Assembly: GCA_944739405.2 (NCBI GenBank)
Contig: OX123182.2
Location: 41,355,598 to 41,419,597 of the forward strand
Source of the DNA: Euclidia mi
Taxonomy: Eukaryota > Arthropoda > Insecta > Lepidoptera > Erebidae
Direction: 5' to 3'
DNA length: 64,000 bases
A model generated the notes under the pieces. The model did no database searches. It had not been told where the DNA came from and saw only the letters and a program-made list of their open reading frames with translations. Both the position numbers and the translations under genes were made by a program. Positions 22,915 to 35,095 of this stretch are shown piece after piece; position 1 is the first letter of the stretch, and the number at the start of each line of letters is the position of its first letter.

Positions 22915-23525
22915 GTTGCATGTTTATAAGAATATATATTATATACGGGAATTAGGAGAAGAAGAAGAGAGAAGGAGCCAAGTTAAAAAACTACTCCATT
23001 CCGACCGTATTTACACCAGGGGCCAAAGTATACAACATGGTGGGCACACCAAAGGATGTTCTGCCGCTACAAACCCCAGGTGTCTATGAAATCAATTGCA
23101 GCTGCGGAGGCTCTTACATAGGGCAAACGAAGCGGACTATCGCTGAATGTATAAAGGAGCACATCGCAGCTGTAAAGAACCGTCAAACGAACAAATCGGC
23201 GATTGCGGAACATTTACTTCAATCGGGCACCAATCACTGGATTGAATTTCATCGTCCCCAAATCCTCTCCACGGAACGCTACTTTTACCCAAGAGTTGTG
23301 CGTGAAGCGATCGAAATCAGAAAACATAAAAATTTCAATCGGGCAGAGGGCTTCAAATTGTCATCGGCGTGGAACCCAGTGATTCGACTAACAACACCCC
23401 ACTTTAATGCGCAGTCGGCGAATGTTCAATATACAGATACGGTTAGTGTGTTTTGCGCCGGTACTTCAAAAATCAACAACCCGGGGGTAGAAATAGAATC
23501 TTCTACCTCGCACTCGGAAACGTGA
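22915..23525 (+). CDS. GIY-YIG endonuclease end of a Penelope-like element
   Basis: From the ATG at 23037 a 162-residue frame encodes a GIY-YIG nuclease. It shows PGVYEINCSCGGSYIGQTKR (the GIY..YIG pair with the Cys motif), then ECIKEHIAAV, AIAEHLL, REAIEIRKHKNFNRAEGFKL and SSAWNPVIR. The frame is open upstream to about 22915 with no ATG, as expected for the C-terminal part of a longer Penelope-like polyprotein. The reverse transcriptase is absent, so the element is 5' truncated. The GIY-YIG residues and the downstream Arg and Glu appear intact. The 3' boundary is not clear. Confidence 0.85.
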
Positions 23526-23712
23526 CATCGCTACACCAGTCAGCTTGCGACCACGGGACCTGCAACCGTCTCGAAACGTCAAGCAAAATAAGGTATGTAA
23601 ATACTTAATGCATGTTCGCGTTAATGCCCGTATATAATATATATCCTTATATAAGCTCATTTATGCGTTCAGCATCCATTTCGTAAACTTTACGTCAAAA
23701 ATTAGTTTTTTT

Positions 23713-23756
23713 CCACATTCCCAGGTTCACCAGGTCTGGTGGCCCTGGGAATGTGG
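23713..23756. repeat. 44-base near-perfect palindrome
   Basis: CCACATTCCCAGG with its exact complement at the outside, and CACCAG..CTGGTG nested inside. It lies just after the Penelope-like fragment. Confidence 0.8.
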
Positions 23757-24285
23757 ATAGCTCATTATGTGCATCGTAATAGGACCACCAACAACTGGAT
23801 CTGACGACCTTTGCGTGTGCTATAAAATGTTTGATTTGATATAAGACGAATATAATGTGATTTGTTTATTTGATACGGAATGATTCAGCATTTTAGAAAA
23901 TTCTATTTTTTTTAGTTTCGAATTACTAGAAGATAACATCGTCAAATACGTGTATAGGTACGTATTCATGTATCTGAAACCGCTTCGGCTTAATACTGGA
24001 TATCTTTATGCAACGTTGGAATGCGGCAAGTGTGCAGCGGATGGAGGTCACAGAAATGCGAAAAATAATGATAGATATTGATTCACTCACGCTTCTAAAC
24101 AAACTGCTGGTATTTTTTATGACAGAATGCTAGTTACTGACTGTTATATTGCAAGGGTCGCTGCGAAATAAAATCGCAATGCGCTTGACCCATCGTAAGG
24201 GACGTCGAGGACATAGCGGTGGTATCAGCGAATTGAAGCGGCCCTGTCAAAGACTTTGCGGGCGATTCACGCACTTCATTAGCTG

Positions 24286-24309
24286 GTCCTGAACTTCTGA
24301 GTTCAGGAC
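24286..24309. repeat. hairpin, 10-bp stem
   Basis: GTCCTGAACT and AGTTCAGGAC around a TCTG loop. Seventeen bases before the larger palindrome at 24326. Confidence 0.75.
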
Positions 24310-24325
24310 TGGCGAAGGAATAGAG

Positions 24326-24385
24326 GCAGAAATAGATGGCCGCCAGTAAGGATTAGGATCCTTACTGGGGGCCATCTATATCTGC
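24326..24385. repeat. 60-base palindrome, 28-bp arms
   Basis: GCAGAAATAGATGGCCGCCA and the rest of the arm pair with 24358-24385 with two mismatches around a 4-base loop (TAGG). Confidence 0.82.
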
Positions 24386-26095
24386 CGCATCTATCTCCGC
24401 GAGAACAAAAAACACACGAAATTGTACTTTGTACTAACTGATATCATAAACTCTCTTATTTTTATTGCGTTCACAGTTACACACAGCAGCGCGCACATGG
24501 CAATTTTTACATGCTTGAAATTCACTCACGAATATTAAAAACCGTAAGTCGTTATTCTTAATACCAATGTTAAGCGTGGTATGCCAAATAAGGCTTCTTC
24601 GTGCATAATTAATAGGCGTACATTTTCATCCATTAGCAGAGCATTTTATGCGATGATGATGTACTCATATAGTGAGGGTTGATGAACATAGGCTGATTTA
24701 TTTCTCATATTTTCTCAAGATACGGCATTAATTCTACGATATTTGAATTGTAATTTTGCTTAGACGTTACAGTTAGGATTGACCGACATTGTTGCTTTGA
24801 CAGAAGAGATTTGGAAAAAAGTATAGGGGAACTAAATGACGATGAATTCCTTTTACAGTAGCTCTATAAGCAGTCTTCATTTTTAGCCTCTCTGATATTG
24901 CAACTGCCTACACAGTCATCGCTGGTCATTGGCCATCAGGCAAATCTTAGAGTATGGTTCCCAATTTCGATATTTACCTATTGCACTCCATGATTTACGG
25001 GTAATTATTAATTTAATGTCAATGTAAATATCCATAACACTAAACTAGTTGGTGAGTTCATAAAATAATATTGCGCAGCCAACAGGATTTTCGACCACAC
25101 TACAATGCGCTCTAATAATATGGTCATAGATGCTATGATGAATGAACTCGTGTATGTATGTACAATATACGACTACGTATATGTACAAATTGTACAATAG
25201 TATGACATTGATGATGACTAGCGACATTCGCTATAACCTGTCAACATGTCAACGCAAGGACGCCATCCAATTTGTCCGTTTCAATTTCATAATTTAGTAC
25301 CTAACTACAGGTGCCTAGTAAGTATAGGCTGCTAGCGTTGCCGTACCAATTACTAGTATTAAATTTGACTGACTACCACCACAAATGATATCACAACGCA
25401 CAGGATAATTAAGGTTAATAAGTATACTTATTTTATATAATTTTTTAAAGTGTTTGATTGAATTTACTCCTAAATTAATTCACAGTTTAGCTTAAATTTT
25501 CTTTTGTAGATTAGATCAACATTATTTCCAAAAAGTACCTACATTGTTATTAAAAGTATATTGCTAAGTTTAACTTATTAAGTACATAAATACGTTGTAA
25601 TACATTTTTATAACGCTATTGTGTTACAAACTTTTACAACATTCCCAACACATTACGCATACTGCAAAATAAAAAATAAATATACTAGATTAATGGACTG
25701 TAGGGCACGCGCAAGTAACGCCTATAAAGAAATAAATATTTCATAACCTTTTGTGTTCGTATTTGCGACCAGTATCAACGTCAGGACCTATATCAACGTC
25801 ACGTTCCCGCGTCGGAGGTTCGCGCTTCGGGTGGCAATAAGACAGACAGACAAACGCAAAATTGGTGTTACATATTCAGAGAAACTTTTATTAGAACCAT
25901 CTTTGAACAAACCGTAAGCATTTTGTAAATCTACGGCGTACGTTTTCATAATAGTTTCGATTTGCTGGTTTTCTGACACTCAGGATTCTATTTGATTTTT
26001 ATGTCCGATTGAAGAATTGTTTACTTACCTTTTTTTTTCTAGACTTACACCGATAATAATTTCGGTTAATATTATTATCGATTAATTTATTTTTA
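24386..26095. other. spacer
   Basis: No clear element. The minus-strand frame 25788-25979 (SENQQIETIMKTYAVDLQNA..) has coding-like composition but starts only at a GTG beside a stop and no splice sites convince; it could be an exon fragment. Confidence 0.35.
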
Positions 26096-26360
26096 CTGCC
26101 TCCATGGGCCAGTGGATAGCGTATGCGACTGCTGATTGGAGCTCCCGGGTTCGATTCCCGGGTCGGGCAAGTTTAACTGGGTTTTTCCGAATTCTCAGTA
26201 GCAGCACGGAATCTGGTGAAGTGCCCGGTAACGGTAATAGGCTCGCCCCCTATTAGGTACGTGACCTAAAAAATCATGGCGAAATGTGGGTGTAATATTA
26301 CACCTCTGCCTACCCCTTCAGGGATACAGGCATGAGTATATAAATAAAAAAAAAAAAATA
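26096..26360 (+). mobile_element. tRNA-derived SINE
   Basis: Full length, from CTGCCTCCATGGGCCAGTGG to an A-rich tail. The head carries GGAGCTCCCGGGTTCGATTC. Confidence 0.85.
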
Positions 26361-27090
26361 TTTCCTTGTAGTATAAACTGCATGTTGAAGCAACGAAAAT
26401 CCAATGCGTCATCCGTGCGATTGCAGTTTATTGACCTTTCTGTTTCATGCATGTTCTTCTACCGGCAACGGTTTCATGGAAACACATTACGAAACTATTG
26501 AAGTATTGATTATGAATTAGCAGTAGGTACTGTAATCGGTTCACATATTAAGGTCTATCAATTATTCTGCAATTGGACACGGGCCTTTGTTGTTGGTGAA
26601 AACAACAAATATAATGTTAGAATCAAGAATCTAGCTGCCAGACCTGAACCCGAAATTCGGTAAAAAATAAGATTTATTAGTCATTCTAGAAAAATATATT
26701 TTTAATAGGGTTCCTACTGAAATTCCCCTGACGCAAAAATGTCAAGAAAATCTCGGCTGCTTTTATATTACTAATATAATTCAGAATATCAGACAGACAT
26801 TTCTGAACAGAAAAAATACGAAGAATCCCAGGGGACAGCCCACGTCAAGTGAATAACGTAAGCTCTGCTGACCTGCAATGCGAGCCAAATTTGCGCCGAA
26901 AAAAATGCATCATCTAGATTTTACGCTGTTTTAGTCCGCTCTCGAATGTTCCGTTGCAAACCTCGGTAGGAACTACAAAATACCGCAATGCACTAGACCG
27001 TGACCAATTGGACGATTTCTACAATCGTTGTTAAATGATTGTTTATAGTCATCAAATGTTTGCGTTGATTTTACAATATGTTTTCTTAAT

Positions 27091-27356
27091 ACATACATAC
27101 ATACATATCGTCACGCCTTTTATCCCCGAAGGGGTAGGCAGAGGTGTATTTCTACACCCACTTTTCGCCAGATATACTTTAGTCCCACGTAATAAGGGGC
27201 GAGCCTATTGCCGTACCGGGCACATTTCCAGACTCCGTGCTGCTACTGAGAATTTCGTGACAGAAAAACCCAATAACACTGCCCGGCCCAGGAATCGAAC
27301 CCGGGACCTCTCGATCCCACGCGCACATTTATGCCGCGAGACCAACGAGGCAGTCG
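27091..27356 (-). mobile_element. tRNA-derived SINE, variant head, (CATA)n tail
   Basis: The complement has the GACTGCCTCGTTGGTCTCGC head of the copy at 13578 but a (TATG)n tail like the headless SINE at 8940. Confidence 0.83.
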
Positions 27357-27387
27357 TATAGGGTTTGATGTCGAGTTTTCCGTCTCT

Positions 27388-27492
27388 ACGCAAAGATGGT
27401 ATTTGCTTCGTGTTATCCCTTAGTCGCCTCTTACGACACCCACGGGAAGATAGGGGGTGGTGACACTTGTATTCTATGCCGTCAACCACACG
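27388..27492 (-). mobile_element. dispersed LINE/SINE fragment
   Basis: The complement shares CCGTGGGTGTCGTAAGAGG with the insertion at 54858-55107. No boundaries are clear. It adjoins the SINE at 27091. Confidence 0.55.
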
Positions 27493-27639
27493 GCTTTCTT
27501 AATATACAGCATAATTTGCGTAAACCTAAAAAAAAACTGAATAATGTCTTTACGAACTACAAGGCGAGAATATATTGTTGGGGCATCTGGATCGCCTGTA
27601 GCGTTCTTTCTTAACATAACACATAACATAACTTCACAC

Positions 27640-27695
27640 CTTTTATCCCCGAAGGGGTAAGCAGAGGTGTATACACACCCACATTTCGCCAGTTA
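27640..27695 (-). mobile_element. SINE tail fragment
   Basis: Only the tail block (TTTATCCCCGAAGGGGTAAG and CACATTTCGCCAGT) remains. Confidence 0.65.
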
Positions 27696-27924
27696 GCGTT
27701 CTTTCTTGGAAGTATCTCTAATTATTACTGGTATCCCCACAGTAGCTTGGTTTTAAACCTTGGTAAGTTAATACACACGCACACGAAGGATTAGGTACGT
27801 ACAAGATATAATTGAAGTAATTTGGTAAAGTACGTGCTAAAGTAGAATTTAAAATCCGATACGGACCACAGATCTAAAAAGTAGCCAATTATATCGTAAC
27901 TACGGTGACCCAGATCCCACATGG

Positions 27925-28150
27925 TCTTTGTTTTTTTTTAATACTAAAAGACAACACCCGCACTAGGAATAAATCCTGTCTCGCGGGGGACTTTACACAC
28001 ATACAACTAACGGACACAATGAACATCCAGACTCGAAACAACAATTTATGGATCACACAAAGTGTTGTCTCGTGAGGGAATCGAACCCACAACACTCCAC
28101 GCAGCGTCAAGGCGAGGCGGCCGCCTAAACCACTACGCCAACCGTGCAGT
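27925..28150 (-). mobile_element. tRNA-derived SINE, second family
   Basis: The complement starts GACTGCACGGTTGGCGTAGT and has B-box GGGTTCGATTCCC, then ACGAGACAACACTTTGTG. Partial relatives lie at 12793-12960, 45320-45470 and 47155-47285. Confidence 0.8.
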
Positions 28151-28679
28151 CACTATGTCGCAGATTCTACTCACAAGATCATAAATATTCGTAAAACTTA
28201 GTTATCTGTGGTGAAACCATTAACTTTTGTCTTTGCCGATCAATAAAAAATAAAAAAAATAAAAGCTAACCAGTGAATTGATAAAACATGTCAGTGTTTG
28301 GCTAATTAAACTTTCATTGATTGCACTTTCTATATTAATCCTCCAAGCAAAGTGTATAAAAAATGTTTGGTGAAAATCAAACAGTCGGTTCCGGATGGTA
28401 AAAAACTAGTTTTACCATCTGATACAACGTCAACTGGATTGATGCAAGGCTGACGCTAATTATTATTAACAGATACCCGAGGACTTTACGTCCATCATAA
28501 TGTATTCCGTTTATTTTTTATTCTAATCAATAATCGCTGGGAGGAAAATTTTGATGTTTGAGTCTTATGTGCTTATGTAACATAGTAAAAAATACTCTAG
28601 CGTCGTCATACCCACAAGTATACAAAGTATGTATATTGGAAAAGGATGTGTTTATCTTTGTCTTATAGAGAACTACTAA

Positions 28680-29066
28680 CTAGCATTTACACACGCACAT
28701 TTTATTTTTACCGTTTCTTATCGAACCCGTGAGAATTTCGGGCAATCCCTTCACAGTTCACCCTACGATCCCCAAGGAACATAAATACCAAACAGATTTT
28801 TGCGTCCAATAGTTTCTTCGGCTGTGTGTTTTCTGTCAGTCAGTCATCATTGCCATGGTCCCAATTTATTTGGAGTCGGCGCAGTATGTCCTTCGCTTCC
28901 ATACTTCTCTGTCACCAATCATCCGATCGTTTACGCCTTTCTCTTTCATATCCATCCTCACACAGTCCAACCACCTTTTCCTTGGCCGTCCTCTCCCGTT
29001 TCGTCCTTCAACATGGATATTCTTCACAATTTTTTTTGTCTGTCAGTCAGTAACGCAAGAATTTAC
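28680..29066 (-). mobile_element. Helitron (fourth family) split by a LINE insertion
   Basis: On the plus strand it starts CTAGCATTTACACACG and runs to 28844 as the complement of the element at 37146. It is then interrupted by 28845-29038 and resumes at 29052 with AACGCAAGAATTTAC. The 13-bp sequence TCTGTCAGTCAGT is repeated on both sides of the interruption. Confidence 0.7.
28845..29038 (-). mobile_element. 5'-truncated RTE-like LINE fragment
   Basis: The minus strand encodes a LINE ORF C-terminus (GRGRPKKRW, REVWKRRTYCAD) and ends CAATGATG. It is flanked by the 13-bp duplication at 28832-28844 and 29039-29051. It is closely similar to 56795-56911. Confidence 0.8.
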
Positions 29067-29987
29067 TTGGGTACTCTACCAATACATGATTTTTTATCTA
29101 GGGACTAGGAGGCTGGATGTATTGTTCAGATAAGCAAGTATTGCCAGTGCAGAGTACAGAAAATATTGTGTAGTACGTCTCGAAGTATGAGATTGATCAG
29201 CTCTGGAAAGGCATTGTCATCCAGTTTAATTTAAAAATAGAAGAATTGTATGTTAGATATTATCTGTTGAGTAATATAAACGAACCTTTTCCACGGCCTT
29301 TTCTGAGGGTTCTAAAAGTGGCTTTTAATATGATATGCTTAACTATGGGCAACAGATAGAATGTTCTGGAATAAGTATCGTAATCATTAATGTCTGCAAA
29401 TAAAAGAGAAAGGTATGATAATTACATAAAACAATTTACATTGACATGTTGGTATTTGTGTTAGTAATTGCTTTCATCGCCGAGTTGATAAATTGTATGA
29501 ATATGACAGCACTTTTTTTGTAACAAAACTTATAGAGTAACAGAGTATTTTATAACTTGTTTGTTAATAGCAAATAAAAAAGCACTAAAAATAACTTATG
29601 CAGTTATGCACTCATAAATAAAACTACATATATATATGTTAATTATTTTCATTTGTGTCTTGATTGACTGACTTATACTCGTAATAAAATATAGTAAGTA
29701 TAAATATGCTATTAAAAGTAATATGCCTAATGCATAGTGATTTGCAACTATGTATTTTTATTAATAGCAGTATTATGCATATTTTTTAATCATCACTATA
29801 ATTTATATTTTATGTTTTATATATTAAAAATCATAACAAATAAAACAATGTTATTAAACAGCTACCTAATTATTTCCACAGAGTGAATGCCGTCTGACCT
29901 TCACAACAAAAAAGGGTGGCGATATTCCATGGTTTAGAACTTTAGACCAGTGTCGAGGCAGGGGTACTGACTTCCCAAATATGTTCA
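29067..29987. other. very AT-rich spacer
   Basis: Simple AT-rich sequence with short direct words; no gene or element recognised. Confidence 0.5.
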
Positions 29988-30150
29988 TGACAGCCGGGAC
30001 CGATGAAGCTCTTTTACGTGTATGCATGGGACGAGTGATAATTTAATTAACACACATCTTCGCAAACTTCAGTAGTGCGCGCAGTGACTTTGAATCCGGC
30101 AACCTCTGCATGGCAGTCTGTTGATATCTGCGCCAAGCTATCGCTGCCTA
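29988..30150 (-). mobile_element. tRNA-derived SINE, third family
   Basis: It shares CAGCCGGGACCGATGAAGCT and the TTGAATCCGGCAACCTCTGC head with the family. Confidence 0.62.
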
Positions 30151-30189
30151 TATTGTACTCTTTAAGTGGGAGGAGATTTAAGTAAACCA

Positions 30190-30776
30190 TTGTGGTGTAA
30201 GGATTACACAGCCTAGACTCTGCGTTACCGGGTCTAGCTGCTGCCAGGGTGCGCAGCTGGGAGGCTCCTATACAGGCACTCGCTCAATATGCTATATATT
30301 CAAGCAGTCATCGCTCCGAACGTCCGGCAAGAAATAGCCTGAGCAGTGGAGAAACATAGACAGGAAACAGATTTGCGTCACTCACTGCAAGATGTCTTGC
30401 ACCTGCCTTAAAAGCCGAAAAAGCTTTTTAACAATGACTGCTGCCACAAATAACATCCTAAAGTTGGCAAGAGAGCAAATGTGGACTACTAAAATACCCG
30501 ACTCCACCAAACTTTCCTGAAGCAAAGGAAAGCCTAACCCCTGGTCACATATTGCAGTGGTCGACTTGGAGATCGCTTAATCGTTTGCGAACTCAGGTCG
30601 GGCGCTGTAGGGAAAATATGGCAAGATAGGGATTTATAGACTCCTTACATCCATCTCAATCCATGGCAAATTTGCTTTCATGCCCTCTTTGCCCATCTAA
30701 CTGCAATAAACGAGACCTTAAAGTGGCTTCAGCTAATGTCGTCACCGTAGCCAAGTTTTGGGAACAGAAAATGTGA
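30190..30776 (+). pseudogene. LINE ORF2 C-terminus relic
   Basis: The stretch 30558-30776 is one frame with a single internal stop. It reads WSTWRSLNRLRTQVGRC, then CPLCPSNCNKRDLKVAS and VVTVAKFWEQKM before a stop, which resembles the Cys-rich C-terminus of lepidopteran LINE ORF2 proteins. The GC-richer DNA from about 30190 is probably more of the same ORF in broken frames. Confidence 0.6.
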
Positions 30777-31739
30777 ACCGGTGACACGATAAAGAAGATA
30801 GCACCCGTAACTTATGTGTGGCAATTGGTCAAATTTAAATTACTAAAATAACGTATAAAATATAGAAACAGCCCGCTCTACATAGAGTGAACTTACACAT
30901 ACCTCAGATCAAGTAGAATAAGGAAGATAACTAATTGTAAATTAAAAGTGAATTCATTTTTATTATACATAATATGTAGAAAGCTGGCTCGCGTGCCGCC
31001 TTTTAAAATTAATTCTCTCTAAGAACACTGTAAATAATAATTAAATCATGGCAATTTTGTAATAGACCGCCACCGATAATAAATTAAAATATTAATGTAT
31101 ATCGTTTATTGCTCTATCACACTTTGATTTAGCTCCACCTATTCCAATATCCTTGTAGACCCACAAAGAAGGCTACACTATAAGTTTACTATGCCATGCA
31201 TCGTTCTAGTGCTTATTGCTTGGTCATCAGGCCTTCATAAATATGGAAATAAAATCTACGCAAGTTATACGCCTTATAAGATTCATTTTGCATCACGGTA
31301 TAACATTTTTGTATTACTAAATTGACCTCTGCCCGTCTTAGAGGTCGAATATTACGTTACGATTACATTCGAAATGTTTTAACTTAATTATCTTTGCGTG
31401 AATAATATTCTTTATTTATTCTTGTATCGACTTTCAGGTCAAAGTTCTAGTTCAATAAAATGATGATATGTATTTTAACATACGTCCTACTTAGCGGTTA
31501 ACTATTATTATTTTTATGATTAGTTATTTGTGCTCAGGATATATTCGTGTAAGCTATTTTTGTGACCACGTATTTCTTTGATTCATCATCATCTTAGCGT
31601 TATCCCGGTAGAATTTAGGACTTCATCTTGCAGCCCAGAGTCCGCTTACTAGCTTTACCGGATATGACAGAATATTAGTTACTCATTTGCTTCGCAAGGT
31701 CGTCATGATGTTATATGATCTAAGATTAATATGACACAT
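30777..31739. other. AT-rich spacer
   Basis: Possibly LINE 3' UTR directly after 30776; otherwise nothing recognised. Confidence 0.4.
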
Positions 31740-31953
31740 ACATACATACATACATAGACTCACGCCTGTTTCCACGAAGGGGTAGGCAGAGGCATATTAA
31801 ACGCCTACTTTTCGCCAGTGTTTTGATCCCACGTAATAGGTGGCGAGCCTGTTGCCGCTTATCGGGATATTTTGTTTGCCAGAGCCTCGTCCGTTGATCG
31901 GCACCACTTGCAGGTGAGGTTGGCTTGGGACCCTAAGTTCTTGGTGGGAACCC
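31740..31953 (-). mobile_element. SINE without tRNA head, second copy
   Basis: It is the complement of the SINE at 8940-9160 over its full length, with a (CATA)n tail on the plus strand. The target duplication is not obvious. Confidence 0.8.
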
Positions 31954-32999
31954 TATGCACCCTTTTACTATGACCTTCTTCAAAAAACTAGTTTCCCTAA
32001 ACAGTTTTATAAATGACGCCTCACAGTTTAGCGCGGTGGAGGTAGAGATTGAAAACCAAAGTGGTATAAGTACCACTAACGATCTTACGTGAACGTCTCG
32101 GTGATAAGTTAGTATGACAAATACGTGAGCCTTTTTATGGACTATTTTATCATGTGCGGGCACTGAACCAGTTATAAGACCAATTTCAAACATTCCGCCA
32201 TACGTACAACAATTTTTTTGAGATATATTTTAGAATTGAATACATAATATATTGGTATGATAAAAGTGATAATTAATGAATACATGAATATATTATATTA
32301 TGATATGTAAATAAACGGCTATTATATCTTGAAAAGTTTCAACATAAACTATATTTTCGTTAAAAGAATTTACTATAAAATTATCTCCTACACCTACCTC
32401 TGTTCAGTCACAGGATTACTTTACCTGAACCCGATTGTCGATTAAAGAAGATTGTCGAGAAAAATTAAGATTCTAAATATGTTATCTGTCCACAGCCATT
32501 TCATATTAACGATGCGAGGTCGATGACATTAGTTAAATCAAATAGTTCATAGAAAATATATTATATCACACAATATAATACTACTTAGTACATATTTGTA
32601 CTAATGAGAGTGAGTTTATCTGATATCAGTCATTATTAAATTATTTATATTGTCATAGCGATTGTATTATCAAGATGTTATGGTTATAACATTATAACAA
32701 ATAACATTATTACTCTTGTTTTGTTTATTTGTTTGTTTGTTGTTAATTCTCAATGACGAGGAGTTATCGGAGGAGGTGATTTCAAATGTAAATAGTGGTC
32801 GCATATTATACAAATAGACCTTTGTTTGTTCACTATGAAATATGTATGATCCAACTGTCGTGCCTTATGGAACGTGTTTTATGTTAGAATTATATTTTAT
32901 GGTAGGACGTACTACTAACCAGAAATTACTTAGTGCATAAGATTAGCAAGAGGTCACGTAAATTGAAGACGTCGCTGGCTGTTGTAGTATCTATTAATT
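31954..32999. other. AT-rich spacer
   Basis: Nothing recognised. The minus-strand frame 31933-32193 runs into the SINE and is not supported. Confidence 0.45.
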
Positions 33000-33204
33000 T
33001 TCACTACATCACTACATAGTATAAAAAAGTCTATCTTCTGTCTGTCTGTCCCTATGTATGCTGAAATCTTTAAAACTGCGCAACGGATTTTGAAGCGGTT
33101 TTTTTTTTATAGATAGATTGATTCAAGAGGCAGGTTTATATGCATAATATTATGTACATGCCTAATAAGCATTTCACCCGTGCGAAGCCGGGGCGGGTCG
33201 CTAG
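33000..33204 (+). mobile_element. short Helitron, third family
   Basis: A body with GTCTGTCTGTC and a T-run leads to CGAAGCCGGGGCGGGTCGCTAG followed by T, a very common lepidopteran 3' end. The 5' boundary near the repeated ACTACAT motif is approximate. Confidence 0.65.
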
Positions 33205-34630
33205 TTTATAATAATAACCAGATTTCGCCAACGGCACCGCCTGCATGGGACTATTTTACCACTTTATAGTAGGAATTTCCGAAAATCCTTTCTAAATGCT
33301 TCTCAACACTCCTTAAAGAACATACCTTCAAATTTTAGCTTCTTGCGCCAAACAGCTTTGGCTGTTCGTAGTATGTAAGTCGACTGAGTGACTACACACA
33401 GCTACACAGTACTTATACATACTATATCAAATTAGTGCTTTACTGACTAGTAGAAAAAGAATTTTATATATAAGTAGGTACAGATTATCTTCCCTAAAAC
33501 AACTCTCACACCGGCAACTGACCCTAAACTAAGTAGAGTTTGTACTAAGTATGGTATCCAGAGACCTAGGGTGATAAAATAATATAACCGAACGATATCT
33601 AACTTTACAGGACCATTGGACTAATTTAAGATATTTTAAAAGTCACTTGCGTGTGCGCGGACAAATTTAAAGATTTTTTGATTTCATTAAGATCGGTATA
33701 AATGTTTAGGAGTACATAGAGTACATCTATCGATATAATGCTACACATATTATACATACTTATAACATTTTATATACTAATATAAAGAACCATATGCAAC
33801 GAGTCAGTCAACATTGATTACTAATAAAATAACAGTAACTGTACATACTTGATTAGTAATATAATATAATTACAGATAGCTGGACTTTGACATCCTCTTG
33901 TGGATGGAAATACCATCAATGGCATATTATGTAGTCTTCCATTAAGGTTTAAATGTATGGTTTATGTTAGAATTGTTTTAAAGTGATTAAGTATATTCAT
34001 TATTTGTTTACGCTATTCATCGTCTCCCATTGCTACGCATTATTCTTTTGTGGTTATGTAGGTACATAAGTCGGGCTGTAGGGACTAGATTGTTCTTTTA
34101 AAGATAAATATATACCTAATGTCTCTATATAGAAAGGTGTTTAGAAAAAGCAGCCACGTAGGTAATGCAAGGTACCTATTATGCTTACTGATATTTAGTA
34201 TTGCAATTTTTTTCCAGCTGTCATTAAAATCTTGGCAGCGATAGCCTAGTGCCAGAAGACTGATGTCAGGTACCCTCTGCATGGGCAGATGGTATCTGGT
34301 TCAACCCCACTGACTTTTCGAAGTCATGTGCCTATTAAATTGTTACTAAAAAGTATACTATGAGGTAAACCTGGTAATAAGCAGTGTGGCAAATTTTACC
34401 CGCCGCGCCGATCAAGCGTGATTAAGTCACAAAAGCATACAGCATACACTAATAAAAGGACCATTTTCATAGGTCGTTAGGGGTGCAAGAGATTTTTATT
34501 AACGCGTGGCATAGGCCCGCATGTGATACCCATTAGTCGATCGCCCGTAAGCGGGCAATGGCAGTATCCCGCTGTGTCCTTTCGCATCTAACATCATTTG
34601 TAAACCAAATTCCCGTACACCGCTTGCCCC
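33205..34630. other. spacer with SINE head
   Basis: Contains the SINE head at 34233. A GC-richer stretch 34480-34630 with CGCCCGTAAGCGGGC (a short hairpin) leads into the perfect palindrome and may belong to the same unknown element. Confidence 0.4.
34233..34345 (+). mobile_element. tRNA-derived SINE head, third family
   Basis: GGCAGCGATAGCCTAGTG, CCCTCTGCATGGGCAGA and TGGTTCAACCC followed by CACTGACTTTTCGAAGTCAT. Confidence 0.65.
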
Positions 34631-34686
34631 GGGATAGCGACAAATTCATCTGTTGGTATACCAACAGATGAATTTGTCGCTATCCC
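34631..34686. repeat. perfect 56-bp palindrome
   Basis: Two 28-base halves (GGGATAGCGACAAATTCATC, then TGTTGGTA) are exact complements with no loop. CCCC and GGGG a few bases outside extend the symmetry. Confidence 0.92.
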
Positions 34687-35001
34687 GTTTTCGGGGAATC
34701 CCAGTGCCACATACAACTACGACTTTAGTGAAATGGAGCCTCGATGAGTAAATACGATAAGCATCACATAAACAGACGCGGAACAAGGAAGTCTGTGCTA
34801 AATGCCATTGTCCAGCGGTACAAGAAAAACTATAATTGATGGATTGATTCTGTCTAAGATATTTATCTATTTAAGATATAGATTTAATCAATCCATATTT
34901 TTGTCCATCCTTTGGGCAGTTTAACTAAGACTAAACGTTTATAAAACAGCCTGCAACTAATCTGAATTTTTAGAGCCAGATGAAATAAGTAACTTTATAA
35001 T

Positions 35002-35095
35002 AGGCAGCGAAAGCCTAGTGGGGACACCAATAAACTGCCATGCCATTGTAGGGATTAGATTTCGAAGTTATGTGCGTAATGCACGTTGAGCAGTC
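35002..35095 (+). mobile_element. tRNA-derived SINE head, third family
   Basis: GGCAGCGAAAGCCTAGTGGG and ATTTCGAAGTTATGTGCGTA. Heavily decayed. Confidence 0.55.

Noticed and set aside
28800..29133. Three overlapping plus-strand frames of 75-102 codons
   Set aside because: The real coding sense is a LINE C-terminus on the minus strand inserted in a Helitron.
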